Below, piece after piece: positions 36,879 to 45,152 of a stretch of DNA of 64,000 nt. Every line of letters starts with the position of its first letter. Position 1 is the first letter of the stretch. The DNA comes from an uncultured Collinsella sp. (GTDB lineage Bacteria; Actinomycetota; Coriobacteriia; Coriobacteriales; Coriobacteriaceae), in NCBI GenBank assembly GCA_934654835.1, contig CAKUGY010000005.1:62001-126000 (forward strand). Direction: 5' to 3'. The notes under the pieces were generated by a model that worked only from the letters and a program-made list of their open reading frames with translations, ran no database searches and was not told the DNA's origin. A program made the position numbers and the translations under genes.

Positions 36879-37811
36879 ATGTTCTACACGCTAACCGCTA
36901 ATCCGGCTGTCGACATGACGGTTTCGAGCTCTCCGCTCGAGCCCGACGAGAACGTCCGCACCGGCTCGGCCAGCTACACGGCTAACGGCAAGGGCCTCGA
37001 CGTGTCCTTCGCCTTTAAGAAGATGGGTGTCGACACCGTCGCGCTCGGCTTCTTCGCCGGCTTCACGGGCAAGTTCATCGTCGAGGAGGTCATGAACCTG
37101 GGTTGCCTGTGCCGCCCGGTCTGGACCGATGGCATCACGCGTATCAACACCTACGTCAACGATGGCCAGCATGAGTACGGCATCCTCAACCCCGGCGCCC
37201 CGATCACGCCGGAGCACCAGAAGGAGCTCTACAACATCCTGGACACCGCGGGCGACCTTGAGTGCCTGATCGTCTCTGGCTCCGTGCCTCCCAAAGCCAC
37301 GTCCGACTTCCTGGCCCAGGTCATGGAGCACGCTCAGGCCCGTGGCGCCGACGTCGTCCTGGACCTGTCCTCCGACAAGCTCAAGGAGCTCGCTCACAAG
37401 AAGCCGCTGCTCATTAAGCCGAACCATCACGAGATGAAGGCCATCTTTGGTGTTCCGGTCGACACCGACGACGAGGTCCGCGTTGCCATGAAGCTCGCCC
37501 ACGAAGCTGGCGTCCAGAACGTGCTGCTCACCCGTGGTAGCCGCGGCGACGCCTACTTCTCCAACGGCGAGGACATCTGGTACGCCAAGCGTGAGTTCAA
37601 CATCAAGCTGGTCTCTTCCGTCTGCGCCGGCGACTGCACCCTCGCTGCGTTCCTGCACAAGTGGTACAGGGATCGCGACAACGTCGAGGAGGCCATGAAG
37701 CTCGCTATGGCCACTGGCGCCAACGTCGCCGAGTCCGTCGGCATCGGCGACTTTGGTCACGTCGACGAGTACAGCAAGCGCGTTGCCGTCCGTAAGCTCG
37801 ATCGCGAGTAA
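36879..37811 (+). CDS. fruK: 1-phosphofructokinase family kinase (PfkB), copy 1
   Basis: A 310-residue PfkB-fold kinase that would phosphorylate fructose 1-phosphate to the 1,6-bisphosphate. FruK-like features are the opening YTLTANPAVDMTV, the GKGLDVSFAFKKMG block, and the C-terminal ATP/anion-hole motif SVCAGDCTLAAF with the catalytic Asp. A Cys replaces the common Ser or Met after GD. A paralogue of the same length follows at 37997. Tagatose-6-phosphate kinase (LacC) is a close alternative; the fructose EII context favours FruK. Confidence 0.85.
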   Translation: MFYTLTANPAVDMTVSSSPLEPDENVRTGSASYTANGKGLDVSFAFKKMGVDTVALGFFAGFTGKFIVEEVMNLGCLCRPVWTDGITRINTYVNDGQHEYGILNPGAPITPEHQKELYNILDTAGDLECLIVSGSVPPKATSDFLAQVMEHAQARGADVVLDLSSDKLKELAHKKPLLIKPNHHEMKAIFGVPVDTDDEVRVAMKLAHEAGVQNVLLTRGSRGDAYFSNGEDIWYAKREFNIKLVSSVCAGDCTLAAFLHKWYRDRDNVEEAMKLAMATGANVAESVGIGDFGHVDEYSKRVAVRKLDRE

Positions 37812-37838
37812 GCGAAACGCGACATATTCGTGCGCATA

Positions 37839-37870
37839 CGGCGCCCCGGTTTTCCGGGGTGCCGTTTTTT
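37839..37870 (+). terminator. Terminator after the first kinase gene
   Basis: CGGCGCCCCGG pairs with CCGGGGTGCCG around TTTT and is followed by six T. Confidence 0.88.
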
Positions 37871-37960
37871 ATCGTGAGGGAGTGACGGATTGCGCCGTCC
37901 TTCACGCGTTACACACCGTTCGCCGAGTTGCTATAGCCTTTTACGGATGCGTGGAATATA

Positions 37961-37988
37961 CTTTCACTAACACGTTGCTTCGTGAAAG
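37961..37988 (+). promoter_or_regulatory. Candidate operator upstream of the second kinase gene
   Basis: CTTTCAC at 37961-37967 and GTGAAAG at 37982-37988 form a dyad just before the start. The same half-sites at nearly the same spacing occur upstream of fruA, suggesting a shared regulator. Confidence 0.55.
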
Positions 37989-37996
37989 GAACATTC

Positions 37997-38929
37997 ATGA
38001 TTTACACGCTCACTGCAAATCCCGCTATTGACTATAACATTTCCTGCGACGGCCTTTCCGCCAACACTGTCACGCGTACCCGCAACGCGGTCTACACCCC
38101 CAACGGCAAGGGCCTCAACGTCTCGTTTACGCTCGATCACTACGGCGTCGACACCACGATTCTGGGCTTTTTCGCCGGCTTCTCGGGCGAGTTCATCGTT
38201 AAGGGCGCCGAGGCCCTGGGCGTGCCCGTCAAGCCCGTCTGGACCGATGGCATCACGCGTGTCAACGTCTTCCTCAACGCTGGTCCCGACACCGAGTACA
38301 ACATGGTCAACGCCGGCGCCGCCATCAACGAGGCCAACGAGCAGGAGATGTTTGATCTCATCGATTCGCTCGACGACATGACCTGCCTGGTCATCAGCGG
38401 CTCGCTGCCCCCCAACACCTCCGAGGGCTTCCTGGCTGAGGTCCTGCGTCGCGTCAAGGCCAAGGGCGCCGAGTTCGTGCTCGACATCTCGAGCCATCAG
38501 CTGGCCGACCTCATTGCCATGGAGCCGCTGCTCATTAAGCCCAACGACGATGAGCTGCTCGACATCTTTGGCATTAAGGTGAGCGGTGGCGACGATGAGT
38601 CCGTCAAGGGCGCTATGGCCGAGCTTCACGTCAAGGGCGCTAAGAACGTGCTGCTGACCCTGGGCGGCGCCGGCGCGTACTTCTCCAACGGCGAGCACAT
38701 CTGGTTTGCCAAGCGCGACTTCGAGGTCAACCTGCTTTCTACCGTCTGCGCGGGCGATTCCTCGCTGGCCGCCTTCCTGTCCGTGTGGCACGATGCTCCC
38801 GAACGCGTCGAGGACGCTCTGCGTCTGTCGATGGCCACTGGCGCCAACGTGGTCGAGTGCCCGGGCCTGGGCGACTTTGCCAAGGTCGAGGAGTATAAGA
38901 AGGGCATCGCTATCCGTCAGGTTTGCTAA
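37997..38929 (+). CDS. 1-phosphofructokinase family kinase (PfkB), copy 2
   Basis: A 310-residue paralogue of the preceding kinase, with IYTLTANPAIDYNIS, GKGLNVSFTLDHYG and the TVCAGDSSLAAFL active-site block carrying the usual Ser. It has its own terminator on each side and its own candidate operator, so it is probably separately regulated. It may handle the same substrate or a related one (tagatose 6-phosphate). The start at 37997 follows GTGAAAGGA, which overlaps the operator half-site, so a bound regulator could also block translation initiation. Confidence 0.83.
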   Translation: MIYTLTANPAIDYNISCDGLSANTVTRTRNAVYTPNGKGLNVSFTLDHYGVDTTILGFFAGFSGEFIVKGAEALGVPVKPVWTDGITRVNVFLNAGPDTEYNMVNAGAAINEANEQEMFDLIDSLDDMTCLVISGSLPPNTSEGFLAEVLRRVKAKGAEFVLDISSHQLADLIAMEPLLIKPNDDELLDIFGIKVSGGDDESVKGAMAELHVKGAKNVLLTLGGAGAYFSNGEHIWFAKRDFEVNLLSTVCAGDSSLAAFLSVWHDAPERVEDALRLSMATGANVVECPGLGDFAKVEEYKKGIAIRQVC

Positions 38930-38962
38930 CTTCGGCGTAAAGCTTGACTATTTCGAGTAGTT

Positions 38963-38997
38963 CGCATCCGTCTTGGGAACAGGGCGGATGCGTTTTT
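38963..38997 (+). terminator. Terminator after the second kinase gene
   Basis: CGCATCCG pairs with CGGATGCG around a 14-base loop and is followed by five T. Confidence 0.8.
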
Positions 38998-39094
38998 GTT
39001 TATCGGACTTGCGTGTGCAGGGGAGGCTGTTTCTTGCTAGACTTCTTGCAGACGCAATCGACAACCAATTTGATAGTCGCAGGAGGCCACAGGT

Positions 39095-40489
39095 ATGTGC
39101 AATGTTTCGCTCAACGGTACGCAGCCGACCGATGCCTCCCTGCGAGTGCTGCGCGCGCTCGAGACAGCCGGTCTTGAGGCCTGGTACGTGGGCGGCTGGG
39201 TGCGCGATGCCCTGATGGGATGCCCCAGCCACGATGTGGACATGTGCTGCAGCGGCCTGTGGCAGGAGTCTAAGGTGGCGCTTGAGGCCGCCGGTATTGC
39301 GGTCGTGGAGTCGGGCATTAAATTCGGCGGCATCACGGCCATTAGCGATGGCGAGCGCATCGAGGTCACCACGTACCGCCTGGATGGCTTTTATACCGAC
39401 GGCCGCCATCCCCAGAGCGTGGAGCGTGCGGCTTCGCTCGAGGACGACCTGGCGCGTCGCGATTTTACAGTCAACGCTATGGCCTGGCATCCCGAGCGCG
39501 GTCTTGTTGACCGTTATGACGGTCAGGGCGACTTGGAACGTAAGCTGATCCGTGCCGTCGGCGACCCCAAGCGTCGCTTTAACGAGGACGCGCTGCGCAT
39601 GCTGCGTGCGGTGCGTTTTGCCTGCCGCCTGGACTTTATGATCGAGCCCCAGACAAAGCTTGCCCTTGCCGAGTGTGCGCCGCTGCTCGATGCTGTGGCG
39701 CGCGAGCGCGTGGGTATTGAGCTCGAGGGCATTCTTTCGACCGGCCATGGGGGAGACGCGATGCTGCGCTATCCCGAGCTTATTTGCGCCTCCGTGCCCG
39801 AGCTTGCTGCGGGTCGTGGATTCGACCAGCGTAGCGTCTACCATGCCTTTAACGTGTACGAGCATATCGCCCGCGTACTGACGGTGGCGGGGGAGTTGGC
39901 GCTGTGCGACGGCGTTGCGCCCTCCTCGAGCCTGATGTGGGCGGCGTTTTTGCACGATGTCTCTAAGCCCGAGTGCTTTACGGTCGATCATGCCGGCAGT
40001 GGCCACTTCTACGGTCATCCCGAGCTTGGCGCCAAGAAGGCACGCGCCATTATGGATCGCCTGGCGCTTTCGCACGGTCTGGTGCGCGACGTGTGCCTGC
40101 TGATCAAATACCACGACAAGCCGCTGCGCCCTGAGCGCTCCTGTCTGCTCAATATGATGCGCGCTCTTTCGGGCGAGGGTATCGACACGCCGCGGCTGAT
40201 GGACGAGCTTATGGACCTTAAGCGTGCCGATACACTCGGCAAGGCTCCATCTTGCTTCTATTACGTCGAGACGATCGAGGAGATGCGCGCGCTCGTGCAC
40301 GAGCTGCTGGCGGCGAGGGAGCCCTATACGCTCAAGATGCTCGCTATCAACGGCGGCGACCTGATTCGTGCGGGCGTCAAGCCGGGACCGGAGCTGGGAC
40401 AGTTCCTCAATGCCGCCCTCGACGCCGTGATCGAACACAACATTCCCAACACCCGAGAAGTCCTTCTGGCCTATCTCAACCTGGAATGA
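39095..40489 (+). CDS. cca: CCA tRNA nucleotidyltransferase with HD domain
   Basis: Adds or repairs the 3' CCA end of tRNAs. The 464-residue class II enzyme has GGWVRD at 33-38 and catalytic D47 and D49 in HDVDM. RRDFTVNAMAW follows, then RFNEDALRMLRAVRFACRL. A C-terminal HD domain (AAFLHDVSKPECF, about 285) may act as a phosphohydrolase. It lies just upstream of two tRNA genes. Its stop codon TGA is inside the arm of an inverted repeat that follows. Confidence 0.94.
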   Translation: MCNVSLNGTQPTDASLRVLRALETAGLEAWYVGGWVRDALMGCPSHDVDMCCSGLWQESKVALEAAGIAVVESGIKFGGITAISDGERIEVTTYRLDGFYTDGRHPQSVERAASLEDDLARRDFTVNAMAWHPERGLVDRYDGQGDLERKLIRAVGDPKRRFNEDALRMLRAVRFACRLDFMIEPQTKLALAECAPLLDAVARERVGIELEGILSTGHGGDAMLRYPELICASVPELAAGRGFDQRSVYHAFNVYEHIARVLTVAGELALCDGVAPSSSLMWAAFLHDVSKPECFTVDHAGSGHFYGHPELGAKKARAIMDRLALSHGLVRDVCLLIKYHDKPLRPERSCLLNMMRALSGEGIDTPRLMDELMDLKRADTLGKAPSCFYYVETIEEMRALVHELLAAREPYTLKMLAINGGDLIRAGVKPGPELGQFLNAALDAVIEHNIPNTREVLLAYLNLE

Positions 40490-40582
40490 TTTTTCTGGGA
40501 CGTGTCTAAAATATCATTTTACGTAAACGTTCACGTTGCAGGGTAGCTAAATGATTTTTTAATCCCCGTCCCAGAAAAATCA
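40487..40582. repeat. GGGACA-type inverted repeat, family F
   Basis: TGATTTTTCTGGGACG at 40487-40502 is perfectly inverted at 40567-40582. The 64-base inside is A/T-rich and carries GGGTAGC, whose complement GCTACCC lies just outside the right arm, so two alternative pairings interlock. The first three bases are the cca stop codon. Confidence 0.75.
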
Positions 40583-40649
40583 ACGCTACCCTTTTGACCT
40601 GCGGCATCCATAACCTGCCGACAATTTTTCGGCAATTTGGAATTTCTTC

Positions 40650-40678
40650 TTGCGCTTGGGTTTTTTGTCCCGTAATAT
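40650..40678 (+). promoter_or_regulatory. Promoter of the tRNA-Glu genes
   Basis: TTGCGC at 40650-40655 and TAATAT at 40673-40678 with a 17-base spacer place the start of transcription near 40685, about 28 bases before the first tRNA. Confidence 0.65.
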
Positions 40679-40712
40679 ATGTCCTCGCAGCACGGCAGTG
40701 CAGATGCCATGT

Positions 40713-40789
40713 GGCCCGTTCGTCTAGCGGTTTAGGACGCCGCCCTCTCAAGGCGGAGATCACCAGTTCGAATCTGGTACGGGCTACCA
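40713..40789 (+). tRNA. tRNA-Glu (CTC), copy 1
   Basis: A full cloverleaf can be folded: acceptor GGCCCGT with ACGGGCT (G1-U72 wobble), then the D arm GTC..GAC. The anticodon stem CCGCC/GGCGG has loop CTCTCAA, giving anticodon CTC. The T arm is ACCAG/CTGGT with TTCGAAT. The 3' CCA is encoded. Confidence 0.95.
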
Positions 40790-40811
40790 CTTCTTTTCTG
40801 CTGAGGCTTAT

Positions 40812-40888
40812 GGCCCGTTCGTCTAGCGGTTTAGGACGCCGCCCTCTCAAGGCGGAGATCACCAGTTCGAATCTGGTACGGGCTACCA
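40812..40888 (+). tRNA. tRNA-Glu (CTC), copy 2
   Basis: Identical over 77 bases to the first copy and 22 bases downstream of it, with encoded CCA. The pair is followed by a shared terminator. Confidence 0.95.
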
Positions 40889-40898
40889 CGCATCTGAT

Positions 40899-40931
40899 AC
40901 CCGGACTTCTCACGGAAGCCCGGGTTTTTTA
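40899..40931 (+). terminator. Terminator of the tRNA-Glu operon
   Basis: ACCCGG-AC-TT pairs with AA-CCCGGG around CTCACGG and is followed by six T. Confidence 0.8.
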
Positions 40932-41039
40932 TTATCGAACCAACCGTCTGCAATTCCCGTTTGAACCAGAGCTTTACGTTCTCCTTATGGCCCTTACGGG
41001 TACAATAACCAAGATATTTTGACTGTTAGAAGGAGCCTC

Positions 41040-42344
41040 ATGACGGAGTCCTCTCAGCATACATCCAAGCCCCAGGTCGAGGTTGAGGTCTCGGGCGGCG
41101 ATGACAATAAGAGCGCACGTCGCGGCGCCATTTTTATCGGCGTCGTGCTGGTGGGCTATATCGTCTATCTGGTTGTGACCGGGCAGATGGGGCAGTTCTG
41201 GGCCGCCATGGCCAGCGTACAGATGTCTTGGCTTCTCGTAGCGTGCTTCTGTATGTTCATGTATCTGTTCTTTGGCATCGTGGCGTACGCGATCGCCGTC
41301 TGGCTCGATCCCAACTCACCCGTCGGCATCCGCGACCTGATTTCGGTCGAGGCGAGCGGCATCTTCTTTGGCAATCTGACGCCCATGATGATGGGCTCGA
41401 CTCCTGCCCAGATCTACCGCCTGACCAAGGCCGGTCAAAATGTGGGTGAGGCTGGCGCCACGCAGTTCACGCGCTTTATCGTGTACCAGTTTGGCCTCGT
41501 AGCGTGGGGCGCTATCCTGCTGCTCGCCCGCATGCCGTTTTTCGCCGAGCGCTATGGCGACATGACGCTGCTGTGCGTCTTTAGCTTTGGCGGCCACTGC
41601 TGCATTCTGCTGGGCATCTTCGCCGTCGCGCTCATGCCCAAAACCGTTACGCGCCTCGCCCATTGCATCATCAATTGGCTTGAGCGCATGGGTGTTTCCG
41701 CCACCAAGATCGAAGGCTGGCGCACGTTTGTCGACGGCGAGATCTATTCGTTCTCCGAAAAGTTCAAGCTTTCGGCCGGTCACTTTTCGTCCATGCTGCT
41801 CACGGTGGTTATCACCATGCTGCAGCTCGCGTTTTTCTACCTGGTACCGTACTTCCTGATGCTTGCCTTCGGCCACCACGAAGTCGACTTTTTCTCGGTC
41901 ATGGCTGCCAGCGCCTTTGTGCAGCTGCTGAGCTCCGCGGTTCCGCTGCCCGGTGGCACTGGCGGCGCCGAGGGCGGTTTCGCTTTGTTCCTGGGTCATT
42001 TCTTTGGATCGGCTTCGACCGCCGGCTATTTGCTGTGGCGACTCATCACGTTTATCGCGCCGACCATTTTGGCCGCGCCCCTGCTGGGGCTTAAGAGCGC
42101 TCACAATGAGAGCATCCATGCACGCTGGGATCGCGTGATGCGTAAGCTCGGTCGCACGCCTCAGGCGCCGTCTGCGCCCGCTAAAGCTCATCTTGCATCC
42201 CAGGTTACCGTTGACCCTAAGCAACGTGCTCAGAAGGCTTCTACGGCTTCTAAGCCGGCTCGTAAGGCCTATGTGCGTCAGACGGGTGACGGTATTCGCG
42301 TTTCTCCGTCGGCACTCAACAAGAAAAAGCATCCCAAGGCGTAG
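41040..42344 (+). CDS. YbhN/UPF0104 family membrane protein (LPG synthase TM-like)
   Basis: A 434-residue integral membrane protein of the UPF0104/YbhN family, related to the flippase half of lysyl-phosphatidylglycerol synthase (MprF). About eight hydrophobic helices are visible. The family blocks EASGIFFGNLTPMMMGSTPAQIYRL (about 104-128) and VPLPGGTGGAEGGFALF (about 301-317) are present. The MprF aminoacyl-transfer domain is absent; instead a basic, low-complexity tail of about 80 residues ends KKKHPKA. Lipid or polyprenyl-sugar translocation is a reasonable guess. The start at 41040 follows AGAAGGAG. Confidence 0.85.
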   Translation: MTESSQHTSKPQVEVEVSGGDDNKSARRGAIFIGVVLVGYIVYLVVTGQMGQFWAAMASVQMSWLLVACFCMFMYLFFGIVAYAIAVWLDPNSPVGIRDLISVEASGIFFGNLTPMMMGSTPAQIYRLTKAGQNVGEAGATQFTRFIVYQFGLVAWGAILLLARMPFFAERYGDMTLLCVFSFGGHCCILLGIFAVALMPKTVTRLAHCIINWLERMGVSATKIEGWRTFVDGEIYSFSEKFKLSAGHFSSMLLTVVITMLQLAFFYLVPYFLMLAFGHHEVDFFSVMAASAFVQLLSSAVPLPGGTGGAEGGFALFLGHFFGSASTAGYLLWRLITFIAPTILAAPLLGLKSAHNESIHARWDRVMRKLGRTPQAPSAPAKAHLASQVTVDPKQRAQKASTASKPARKAYVRQTGDGIRVSPSALNKKKHPKA

Positions 42345-42457
42345 TAGGGCAGTCGTGCACTCTTTATGATGCAGGGCATTTTTGTACTGTATGGGGGATA
42401 ATCCTCTTACGTAGATTAACTCTCATCTGTTGATGAATGCTCGCATATTGAAGGGAC

Positions 42458-43075
42458 ATGCCCATGGCCACCAGCAAACCGCGTCTTGACCGCCGCATCG
42501 TTCGCAGCCGCAACGCCATCCTTTCTGCCTTTGAGCACTTGCTCATGGAAAAGCCGCTGGCAGATATTACGGTGAGCGCCATCGCGCGCGAGGCAAATGT
42601 CGACCGCAAGACCTTCTATGTGCACTTTGGTACGGTCGATGGCTTGCTCGATGCCATTGCCGTTGATGTGGTCGAGATGATTGTCGACTCGGTCGAAAAG
42701 ACGCTTTCTTCCATGGGCGGTGACACCAACGAGCGCGCGCTGGGCGCGGCGGCGACCTTCTTCAAAACCGTTAACGAGGCACTGTGCAATAACCTGGTTC
42801 TCAATCGCCAGCTCATCGAAAACATTCCGCTCGATGACTTTATGGCTCGCCTTCGTGTGCCGCTGGAGCATGAGATCGCCGAGCGCGGTCTGCTGCCCGA
42901 GGGCCTTAAAGACGAGATGTTCGATTACTACCTGGCGTTCTTGCTTTCGGGCATTATCGGCATCTATCGCACCTGGGCACTGTCCGACGGCTCGGTTCCC
43001 ATTGAGCGCGTATCGGCGGTCGCCAACGACCTGACCCTCAACGGTTTGTCGAGCTTGGAATCTAAGCTCGGATAG
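42458..43075 (+). CDS. TetR/AcrR family transcriptional regulator
   Basis: A 205-residue regulator. The HTH lies at about 18-60 (ILSAFEHLLMEKPLADITVSAIAREANVDRKTFYVHFG), with the YVHFG boundary typical of TetR proteins. The C-terminal domain has the TetR_C-like pattern and a hydrophobic stretch LAFLLSGIIGIYRTW. Ligand and targets are unknown. The convergent MacB-like efflux operon is one possible target. The ribosome site GAAGGGA precedes ATG 42458; ATG 42464 is also possible. Confidence 0.88.
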   Translation: MPMATSKPRLDRRIVRSRNAILSAFEHLLMEKPLADITVSAIAREANVDRKTFYVHFGTVDGLLDAIAVDVVEMIVDSVEKTLSSMGGDTNERALGAAATFFKTVNEALCNNLVLNRQLIENIPLDDFMARLRVPLEHEIAERGLLPEGLKDEMFDYYLAFLLSGIIGIYRTWALSDGSVPIERVSAVANDLTLNGLSSLESKLG

Positions 43076-43100
43076 CTCAGGCTCGCGTCTTCGAAAACAC

Positions 43101-43146
43101 ATGGGCCCATGACCTTGCAATTTGGCGCGGTCACGGGCCCATTTTG
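43101..43146. terminator. Bidirectional terminator
   Basis: ATGGGCCCATGACC pairs with GGTCACGGGCCCAT (one mismatch) and is followed by TTTG. It sits between the converging TetR and permease genes. Confidence 0.75.
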
Positions 43147-43167
43147 TTGCGTATTTGGGATTGCGTA

Positions 43168-44382
43168 TTACTGATATCTCAGGCACTCGACGGGGTCGAG
43201 CTTCGCGGCTCGGCGGGCGGGGTAGAAGCCGAAGATGACGCCGATGCCGACGGATACGGCAAAGGCGAGCAAAACGGTTGTAAGCGAGAAACTCGGCGTA
43301 ATCGTTCCGCTGGCTCCGAACTCGCTCATAATGCCCGAGTTGGCAGCAAAGAACGTAAGTCCCCAGGCCAGCAGATAGCCAATTACGACGCCCAGAATGC
43401 CGCCGGTGATACAGAGCGCCGAGGACTCGGCCAAAAACTGCGCGGTGATGTCGCGACGGCTTGCTCCCAGCGCGCGGCGAATACCGATCTCGCGGATGCG
43501 CTCCGTCACGTTGGTGAGCATCATGTTCATAATGCCGATGCCGCCCACGAGCAGCGAAATGCTGGCAACGGCGCCCATGATGAGCGAGAAGGCGCCCATA
43601 AAGGAGTTGAGGGCGTCGATGGCGCTTTTCATCGAGGTCGCCGATACGCTGTCGTATTCATCGTCGTCCGCAATGCCCTTCATACTGCGCACCTTGGATT
43701 CAATCGTTTTGCAGAGCTCATCCATGTCGGTTCCCTCGACGGCGAGCGCCGTCACGCTGGGGAATGAGGGGTTCTCGTCACCAAAGAGGCTGGCAATGGT
43801 CTCGCGCGGCATATACAGCGTGAGGGAGCCCATGGAGTCGTTGCCGCCGTCGATGACGCCGACAATTTGCACCTCGCCGTTGGACACCTTTATGGTCTTA
43901 CCCAGCGCGTCCTGCTCGTTGCCGCACAGCTGATCGGCGCCGCCGCGGCTGATGAGCGCCACGCGTGCGCCCGATTGGGACTCGGTCTGGGTGTAGGTGC
44001 GCCCCGCGACGAGCTTGCTGGCGCCCACCGCGTCGAGCATGTCGCTGTCGACGCCCTGCGCCATGACGGTATAGCTTTTGTCACCGGCCTTGTACTCGGT
44101 ATAGGCGCTGTCTACGATGCCGATCTGCTCAATCTGCGGCATCATCTTGCGGAGTTTCTCGACATCCGAATCGGTGAGCTCCTGGGACGAATAGATCTCT
44201 ACCATGCGCGCCGCATTGAGGCCCAGGCTGTTGACCAGGCTGTTTTGAATGCCACCGATGAGCGACGTCATGGCGATGACGGATGCGATGCCAATGACGA
44301 TGCCCAAGATGGTGAGTAGGCTGCGTCCCTTATTGGCCTCGAGCGAGTGAAGGGCTTCCTGGACAAGATCTCGCGTACTCAT
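43168..44382 (-). CDS. ABC transporter permease, MacB/FtsX type
   Basis: A 404-residue permease with one N-terminal membrane helix, a large extracytoplasmic MacB_PCD domain (about 45-255) and three C-terminal FtsX-type helices. The conserved GIGIMNMMLTNVTERIREIGIRRALGA block is present. It works with the adjacent ATPase and membrane-fusion-like protein as a tripartite-type exporter of peptides or drugs, or in lipoprotein or stress release. Its start overlaps the ATPase stop by 4 bp. Confidence 0.92.
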   Translation of the reverse strand: MSTRDLVQEALHSLEANKGRSLLTILGIVIGIASVIAMTSLIGGIQNSLVNSLGLNAARMVEIYSSQELTDSDVEKLRKMMPQIEQIGIVDSAYTEYKAGDKSYTVMAQGVDSDMLDAVGASKLVAGRTYTQTESQSGARVALISRGGADQLCGNEQDALGKTIKVSNGEVQIVGVIDGGNDSMGSLTLYMPRETIASLFGDENPSFPSVTALAVEGTDMDELCKTIESKVRSMKGIADDDEYDSVSATSMKSAIDALNSFMGAFSLIMGAVASISLLVGGIGIMNMMLTNVTERIREIGIRRALGASRRDITAQFLAESSALCITGGILGVVIGYLLAWGLTFFAANSGIMSEFGASGTITPSFSLTTVLLAFAVSVGIGVIFGFYPARRAAKLDPVECLRYQ

Positions 44383-45152
44383 GCCTTCGCTCCTTTCGGC
44401 AGGTCGGTGGATGCGGAAATCGTTGGCAGCGCGTCCAGGGCCCCGTGTAGCGTATGCGGCGTATTCGCGATATACGCACCGTCGTGGATCCGCCCGTCGC
44501 GAATGGTCGCGGCGCGGTCGGCCTCGGCGGCAATGCCGGGATCGTGCGTGATGAGCACGATAGTCTTGCCGCGCTCCTGGAGCTTATGGAAGGTCTCCAT
44601 GACAAGCGCCCCGGTTGCAGAGTCAAGGTTTCCTGTGGGCTCGTCGGCCAAAATGATAGGCGGGTCGTTGACGAGTGCACGCGCGATGGCGACGCGCTGC
44701 ATCTGTCCGCCCGAGAGCTCTGATATGCGATGGTCCCAGTGATCGACCGGTAGCGTGACAGCCTGCAGCGCGTGCACGGCGCGCATCTCACGCTGAGTCC
44801 GCGGCACGTTGGTATACGACAGCGGCAGCATGACGTTTTCGATGACCGAAAGGCGCGGTAGCAGGTTAAAGCTCTGAAAGACAAAGCCAATGCTCAGCGC
44901 GCGGACTTCGGTGAGCTCGTCATCGTCGAGCTCCGCCACGTTGAGGCCCTGGAGGTAATAGTCGCCTGCCGTCGGCTTGTCCAGGCAGCCCAGGATGTTC
45001 ATGAGCGTCGACTTGCCCGAGCCCGAGGGGCCGGTGATGGCGACGAACTCACCGGGGTTCACCGCCAGGCTCACGTTATGCAGGATATGCGCGCAACCGG
45101 CCTCGCTCTCAAAGATGCGGTGCACGTTGCGAATGTCGATGACGGGGCGCAT
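44379..45152 (-). CDS. ABC transporter ATP-binding protein, MacB/LolD type
   Basis: A 257-residue ATPase with Walker A GPSGSGKST at 41-49, signature LSGGQMQR near 147, Walker B IILADEPTG near 168, and the H-loop in ITHDPG. An Ala/Thr/Pro-rich tail of about 30 residues follows the core. It overlaps both neighbours (1 bp with the adaptor, 4 bp with the permease), so the three are one operon. Confidence 0.94.
   Translation of the reverse strand: MRPVIDIRNVHRIFESEAGCAHILHNVSLAVNPGEFVAITGPSGSGKSTLMNILGCLDKPTAGDYYLQGLNVAELDDDELTEVRALSIGFVFQSFNLLPRLSVIENVMLPLSYTNVPRTQREMRAVHALQAVTLPVDHWDHRISELSGGQMQRVAIARALVNDPPIILADEPTGNLDSATGALVMETFHKLQERGKTIVLITHDPGIAAEADRAATIRDGRIHDGAYIANTPHTLHGALDALPTISASTDLPKGAKA

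Noticed and set aside
40506..40913. An open frame with two near-identical internal repeats
   Set aside because: The repeats are the two tRNA-Glu genes read in reverse; there is no protein.
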